Positions 59,637-64,000 of a DNA stretch of 64,000 bases are shown in pieces (position 1 is the first letter of the stretch; each line of letters begins with the position of its first letter). The notes under the pieces are model-generated. The model saw nothing but the letters and a program-made list of their open reading frames with translations. It was not told the DNA's origin and searched no databases. Made by a program: the position numbers and the translations under genes. The DNA comes from Prostheceraeus crozeri. Its lineage: Eukaryota; Platyhelminthes; Polycladida; Euryleptidae. The stretch spans positions 182,793-246,792 of the forward strand of contig CAJQUW010010268.1 of the NCBI GenBank assembly GCA_907163375.1, given 5' to 3'.

Positions 59637-59901
59637 CTGTTTGCTGTAATGCATAATACTTCTATATGAGTAAGGAAGACCAAAAGTCACCATATCTTTC
59701 TCGATCTCAAAATAGCGTTCATTCTCCTCTGGAATATTCCAAAGCTTTATATTCACGTATTTGTCTCTGTCCGGGCGATCTTGTTCATGATGTAGGCCAA
59801 TAGCATGACCCAATTCATGTAGAAGAAGAGAATGAGACATACAAGATCCTCCAAGATTCATCGTTTGAATACTTCTGCCTCCACCGATATCACTATAGCA
59901 T
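59637..59901 (-). CDS. Astacin metalloprotease, catalytic exon
   Basis: In the sense direction CTGTTTTAG precedes the exon and GTAAGG follows it; 265 bases, starting in phase 2 and ending in phase 0. It encodes CYSDIGGGRSIQTMNLGGSC and the zinc-binding motif HELGHAIGLHHEQDRPDRD, then SYRSIMHYSKQ with the Met-turn and the Tyr ligand. These are the hallmarks of the astacin family (peptidase M12A): the three His bind zinc and the Glu is the catalytic base. Earlier exons (signal peptide, propeptide, start of the catalytic domain) are not in this window; the sequence beyond is a piggyBac element and satellite. Confidence 0.9.
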
Positions 59902-59987
59902 CTAAAACAGCAGCCAACGGTGAAGTTCAATTTTTAATACTCAGGAGACTGTCTATTCAATACAAGCTATTATTTTTTAACCGTTAA

Positions 59988-62900
59988 ACGGCGTTGCGGG
60001 GTGTTTTCCACCCCAAGTGATATTTAAATACACACAACTTCTATAGTCCGATTCTATAGTCCGATATAGTCCGATTACTGAAATCACATGACTTTTCTTG
60101 GATAATTATAATATTTTTTCAGTAGAAAAATTGGATTTATATTCCACATGGTTTATGATTTAGGAGTGATTTTATAGATTCCGGTGTTACGGGGTGTTTT
60201 CTACCCCATTTAAAAAATGATACTTTTGTTCATTTTCTTTTCATCTAACGAAATTTATCGCTGCCAAGTTGTTTAGAGTTATAATTCTGATGTTATTTAC
60301 TTAGCAAGCGTTCACGTGATCATTTTCCAAGAAATTCTATCCTCTGATTTCCAAGAAATTCTATTCTCTGATTTCCAAGAAATTGCACCCTGCGAAGGTT
60401 GCAGTGGAGTTGTCTCACGACGTAATCGATTTCCAAGACAAAGCGCCCTCCTCTCGAATACGTCAAAAATTCAGTGCGTTTCTTATGTGGTTACACATTC
60501 TGTCGAGATGTCTGCACCAAGAAGGTCTCTTCCGGAAAGACAAGCTCGATTAATTGCGAACCGAATTCTGCCTGAAGAAGAAGAATTTCCAGAGAGCATT
60601 GAACCTGATGATGTTGCAGCAGCCGAAGTTGATGACGCTACCGTAGATCTTCCAACTGGAGATCATTATAGCGACGATGATATATTGGATGTCGACCAAC
60701 TTGAGAGAATTGTTGACAGTAGTCCTGAATCAAATAATTCAAGTGAAAGTGACTCAAACTCGTCTGACAATCTCTTATCAGCCGCCTCATCTGTAGGTGG
60801 TGGAGCAATGATCAGTGCGAATGGAACCACGTGGGAAAATAATTCAACCATGCCATGGTGTTGGGCGTGCGTCATCTAGAAATGTTTTCAATGTCGGAAA
60901 TCAAGGCTTACGAGCTGGACTGCACCCAACAATCAAATGAAGAATCTTTCCTCGTGTATTTTGATGATATACTCGCAGAAGTCGTGTTATTCACAAATTT
61001 GGAAGGACGAAGAGTTGCTTCAGCAAGTGGAGTCGCCTGGAAGCCAGTCACACTCGTGGAAATCAAAGCTTTTATCGGGCTTCTTATTATAGCAGGTAAG
61101 TCATGTTCTTATTTCTGGGCAACTATTCAAAATTCAATTTACTATTCTTTCTGTCTATATAGTACTATTCAAAATTACTACAGTAAAATCTATTTATGAC
61201 ATATTATCTCATGAGGAATAAAAAATAATGCTTTTTATAAAAAGATCGTGTTTATGAGCTTCGTTATAAAAGCAGAATTCTATTTGGGACTTTTTGATGG
61301 GTTCGTAGAGAAAATACAGGAGAGACGAATTTTACTCTATTTTACGTCCTTATTTATAGGCTAGTAATACATACATTTACGCCTATGATGATGTTCATTG
61401 ATAAGAAATTCTGTAGGCTATTATGAACATTTTAGTTATTTGCATTCACATGCGGGATCTTTCTGTTTCAGGTTCGTTCAAGGCAGGTCGCCGTGATATC
61501 CAGGAAATGTAGCATCCTATTCGAGGGTACATTGTATATTTCGAGCTACAATGAGCTACATTGCGGTTTTCACAAATACGAAAATGTACTGCGATTCGCT
61601 GACAAATTGTGTCCGTAGAACCGGAGATGACAATCTTGCTGCCGTTCGGCCATCCAATAAGCATGCTCAATGCATCGCTTGCAACACGGAAATTACATCC
61701 TGGGGCCGCTTTTATGCGTCGACGAACAGCTAGTCGAGTTGTCACGGATCATGTCTCATTTTAGACAGTACAACCATCGAAACCCGGCAAATTTGGTATC
61801 AAGGTATTCTGGCTCGTGGATCAGGAAAATTTCCTTTCCCCTGAAATGTTTGGTGTACATTGGTGCCCGATACTTTGTCTGAACGAGGAAGAGAATTGCA
61901 AGCCCATTCTATTGGAGAAGCTGTTGTCATGAAATTGGCGGAGAAACTGGTTGAACAAAGGCCGCAACATCACTGCCGACAATTGGTTCACAACATCAGA
62001 CTCAGTTGGCTGTACCGACTCCCCATGAAGGAAAGGACCACTAGTAGGTGACCATGCGCCGAAGCATCGCTCGATACCTCCTGCGCGCAAATCTATCAAC
62101 TGCCGGGCGTCTCGCGAAAAAGGACTCTGTTACATTATTTGTCTGGGGCAAAGGTTCCTTTGTTTCATTTTGGGACAAGAAAAGGGGTCCCGGTTCTCGT
62201 CCTTGTCCACCATGCACTCATTCCCGACCATTCATTGTGAAAACCAAAAACCCCCGAAATAATAGATTTTATTAACAGAAATAAAAAGGAGGAGGTGGAC
62301 ACTCTTGATAAACCTGCCGCTCGTATCGATGCCAACGCAAGTCTCGGACCGTTGGTCAATTTTCCGTTTTCATGGCGCTTGTATGATTGTTGGTGTCCGT
62401 GGCGGCTATGAGGACCATGCAGCAAAATGAGACAATGAGATCGTTTCATTCATCATTTCAGATTTCAAATGTGAACTGGGGCCCTTTCCAATTTGGCGAT
62501 CCCTCTTTTTCGTTCATAGAGCCAAAACTCTTTCGTAATCTTAAAACGACATGCATCAAAGATTCCATGCTGCCTCGTGGGTGTGGACTTTTTCAATTTA
62601 CCAAAGAAATGAAATCGATCGTCGCTTTCCTCTCCCGGCTACGAGAGTGCCGATACTGTACCCGTCAGCAAGACAGAAAAACCTCGCATGCGTTTTGCAA
62701 GCATGTGTAGCTGTCTCCCGTTTGCAAAGATCACGCCTCCGTAATGGTGTCCTGACTGCTCGTGACGTTTGATATTGCTTATTTTTTCTTTATAGGACCC
62801 TATCTGTGACCGTTCAAATTATAATCGGTTTTGTTTATTGTTCGTAATACACTTTGTTTAATTGGTTTATAATTGAACATTGTATCTAAGGACTAAGGTT

Positions 62901-63184
62901 TCAACCAAAGTAAGTATATAAACACTTTGGTTTCACACACTGGGAACAAAAAAATACATGTATTTGATGACGGAAGCGTTAACTAAACGCCAATAGACGC
63001 GTTTTTATATACATTAGGGTCATATATCCGTTAGGCAACATTTTTTCATATAGTAGGCTAATGCATTAAGAAGGGTTGTTCGATTACTATTTGAGTAGCA
63101 TTCAGATTAATTTTAACCTATCCCCTAAAACATGAAAAAATGAAAATAATAATAATGGGGTGAAGTAACACCCCACAACGCCGT
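59988..63184 (+). mobile_element. piggyBac-type transposon, decayed
   Basis: The left end ACGGCGTTGCGGGGTGTTTT and the right end in reverse complement (ACGGCGTTGTGGGGTGTTAC) form terminal inverted repeats, each followed by CACCCC. A partial second copy of the left repeat, with GGGGTGTTTTCTACCCCA, lies at about 60186. TTAA, the piggyBac target, precedes the left end (59984-59987), but no TTAA follows the right end, which is instead fused to a satellite. Confidence 0.75.
60316..62780 (+). pseudogene. piggyBac-type transposase, broken, with a probable intron
   Basis: The first part has an acidic N-terminus (LPERQARLIANRILPEEEEF, many Asp and Ser). Then comes the start of the transposase fold (LVYFDDILAEVVLFTNLEGR, WKPVTLVEIKAFIGLLIIAG). 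There the frame meets GTAAGT at 61096, and a TTTCAG acceptor lies at 61471, followed by SFKAGRRDIQE, a good fit to the family; a 376-bp intron is likely. Further pieces are CIACNTEITSWGRF, FRQYNHRNPANL, GRNITADNWFTTSD and a Cys-rich end (CRYCTRQQDRKTSHAFCKHV), the zinc-binding C-terminal domain. They lie in different frames with several stops and shifts, so the copy is dead. Confidence 0.75.
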
Positions 63185-63190
63185 TGTCCT

Positions 63191-64000
63191 GTTTGAAAGC
63201 TAAGAGTGAGACAAATTCAGTGAAAGAATCGGCTTGTTCCTATCTGTCTTCGTTCAAAAGTTAGAGCGGTTACAAGATTTTAGGTCGGAGCTCGTTCACC
63301 TGAAAAAATCCTAAGTGTCAGAGTGACTTTGTATGGGTAAAATTTTGAAAATTTTCCAAAGTGTGGAATTTCGACCTGGGACCGTCACCAAAACATTTTT
63401 CATCAAATTTCACTGACCTCCCCCCCTCTGGACAGCTTGCTTCGATTTTGGCTTCCAGTGGACGGATTTTGTCGTGCGATAGCTCGTTTGAAAGCTAAGA
63501 GTGAGACAAATTCAGTGAAAGAATCGGCTTGTTCCTATCTGTCTTCGTTCAAAAGTTAGAGCGGTTACAAGATTTTAGGTCGGAGCTCGCTCACCTGAAA
63601 AAATCCTAAGGGTCAGAGTGACTTTGTATGGGTAAAATTTTGAAAATTTTCCAAAGTGTGGAATTTCGACCTGGGACCGTCACCAAAACATTTTTCATCA
63701 AATTTCACTGACTCCCCCCCCTCTGGACAGCTTGCTTCGATTTTGGCTTCTAGTGGACGGATTTTGTCGTGCGATAGCTCGTTTGAAAGCTAAGAGTGAG
63801 ACAAATTCAGTGAAAGAATCGGCTTGTTCCTATCTGTCTTCGTTAAAAAGTTAGAGCGGTTACAAGATTTTAGGTCGGAGCTCGCTCACCTGAAAAAATC
63901 CTAAGTGTCAGAGTGACTTTGTATGGGTAAAATTTTGAAAATTTTCCAAAGTGTGGAATTTCGACCTGGGACCGTCACCAAAACATTTTTCATCAAATTT
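63191..64000. repeat. Satellite with a 295-bp unit, running off the window
   Basis: Units start GTTTGAAAGCTAAGAGTGAG at 63191, 63486 and 63781, exactly 295 bp apart. They differ at only a handful of positions (for example GTTCAAAAG / GTTAAAAAG, AAGTGTCAG / AAGGGTCAG). The third copy is cut by the window end. No coding capacity. Confidence 0.97.

Overview
KIND OF SEQUENCE. This is nuclear DNA of a metazoan, probably an aquatic invertebrate; I cannot name the phylum. The evidence is an intron-split astacin metalloprotease gene, GT-AG splice sites, and a dense load of animal-type mobile elements (Crypton, Tc1/mariner, piggyBac, Penelope-like, LINE, Polinton/Maverick). There are no prokaryotic operons, rRNA or tRNA genes that I can see. 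|| LAYOUT. 1-5.2 kb: a Crypton-type tyrosine recombinase gene with foldback repeats, a weak related fragment, and two exons of an uncharacterised repetitive C2H2 family. 5.8-6.0 kb: a short cysteine-rich exon on the minus strand that fits as the last exon of the astacin gene whose catalytic exons lie at 56.7-59.9 kb. 8.5-15.8 kb: a transposon cluster with two Penelope-like elements carrying inverted arms, an uninterrupted Tc1-type transposase, a decayed mariner with a MITE and a 360-bp tandem duplication, and a decayed piggyBac-type gene. 17.36-55.43 kb: a 0.6-kb foldback repeat split by a Polinton (17479-54930, 6-bp duplication GACTGA). That Polinton is itself split by a second, younger Polinton (26646-44988, 6-bp duplication AATAAT). 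56-60 kb: astacin exons and a LINE 3' fragment. 60.0-63.2 kb: a decayed piggyBac. 63.2-64 kb: a 295-bp satellite. || THE TWO POLINTONS. They share an almost identical virion module: adenovirus-type protease, an integrase ORF with an N-terminal parvovirus-like PLA2 segment, double-jelly-roll capsid protein, penton, packaging ATPase, fibre-like protein and several small virion or membrane proteins. Their replication modules are unrelated in layout. The inner copy has a 1178-residue protein-primed polymerase on the minus strand. The outer copy has a different polymerase with zinc fingers and an Endonuclease VII-like motif on the plus strand. A three-gene block (unknown protein, penton, ATPase) is inverted between the two. 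The inner copy looks whole; the outer copy is a broken fossil with roughly ten breaks plus the insertion. || MOST INTERESTING SIGNAL. Small GC-rich double-hairpin elements of about 25-60 bp are scattered through these AT-rich Polintons. They occur in terminal repeats, at gene ends and in frame inside virion and polymerase genes. Several are present in one Polinton copy and absent from the homologous site in the other, and one is present in one terminal repeat and absent from its partner. They behave like mobile mini-elements, comparable to double-hairpin elements of some fungal mitochondria or palindromic elements of Rickettsia. || HOST GENE. If the splice-phase match is right, both Polintons, the Tc1 and the Penelope elements all lie within one 50.7-kb intron of the astacin gene.
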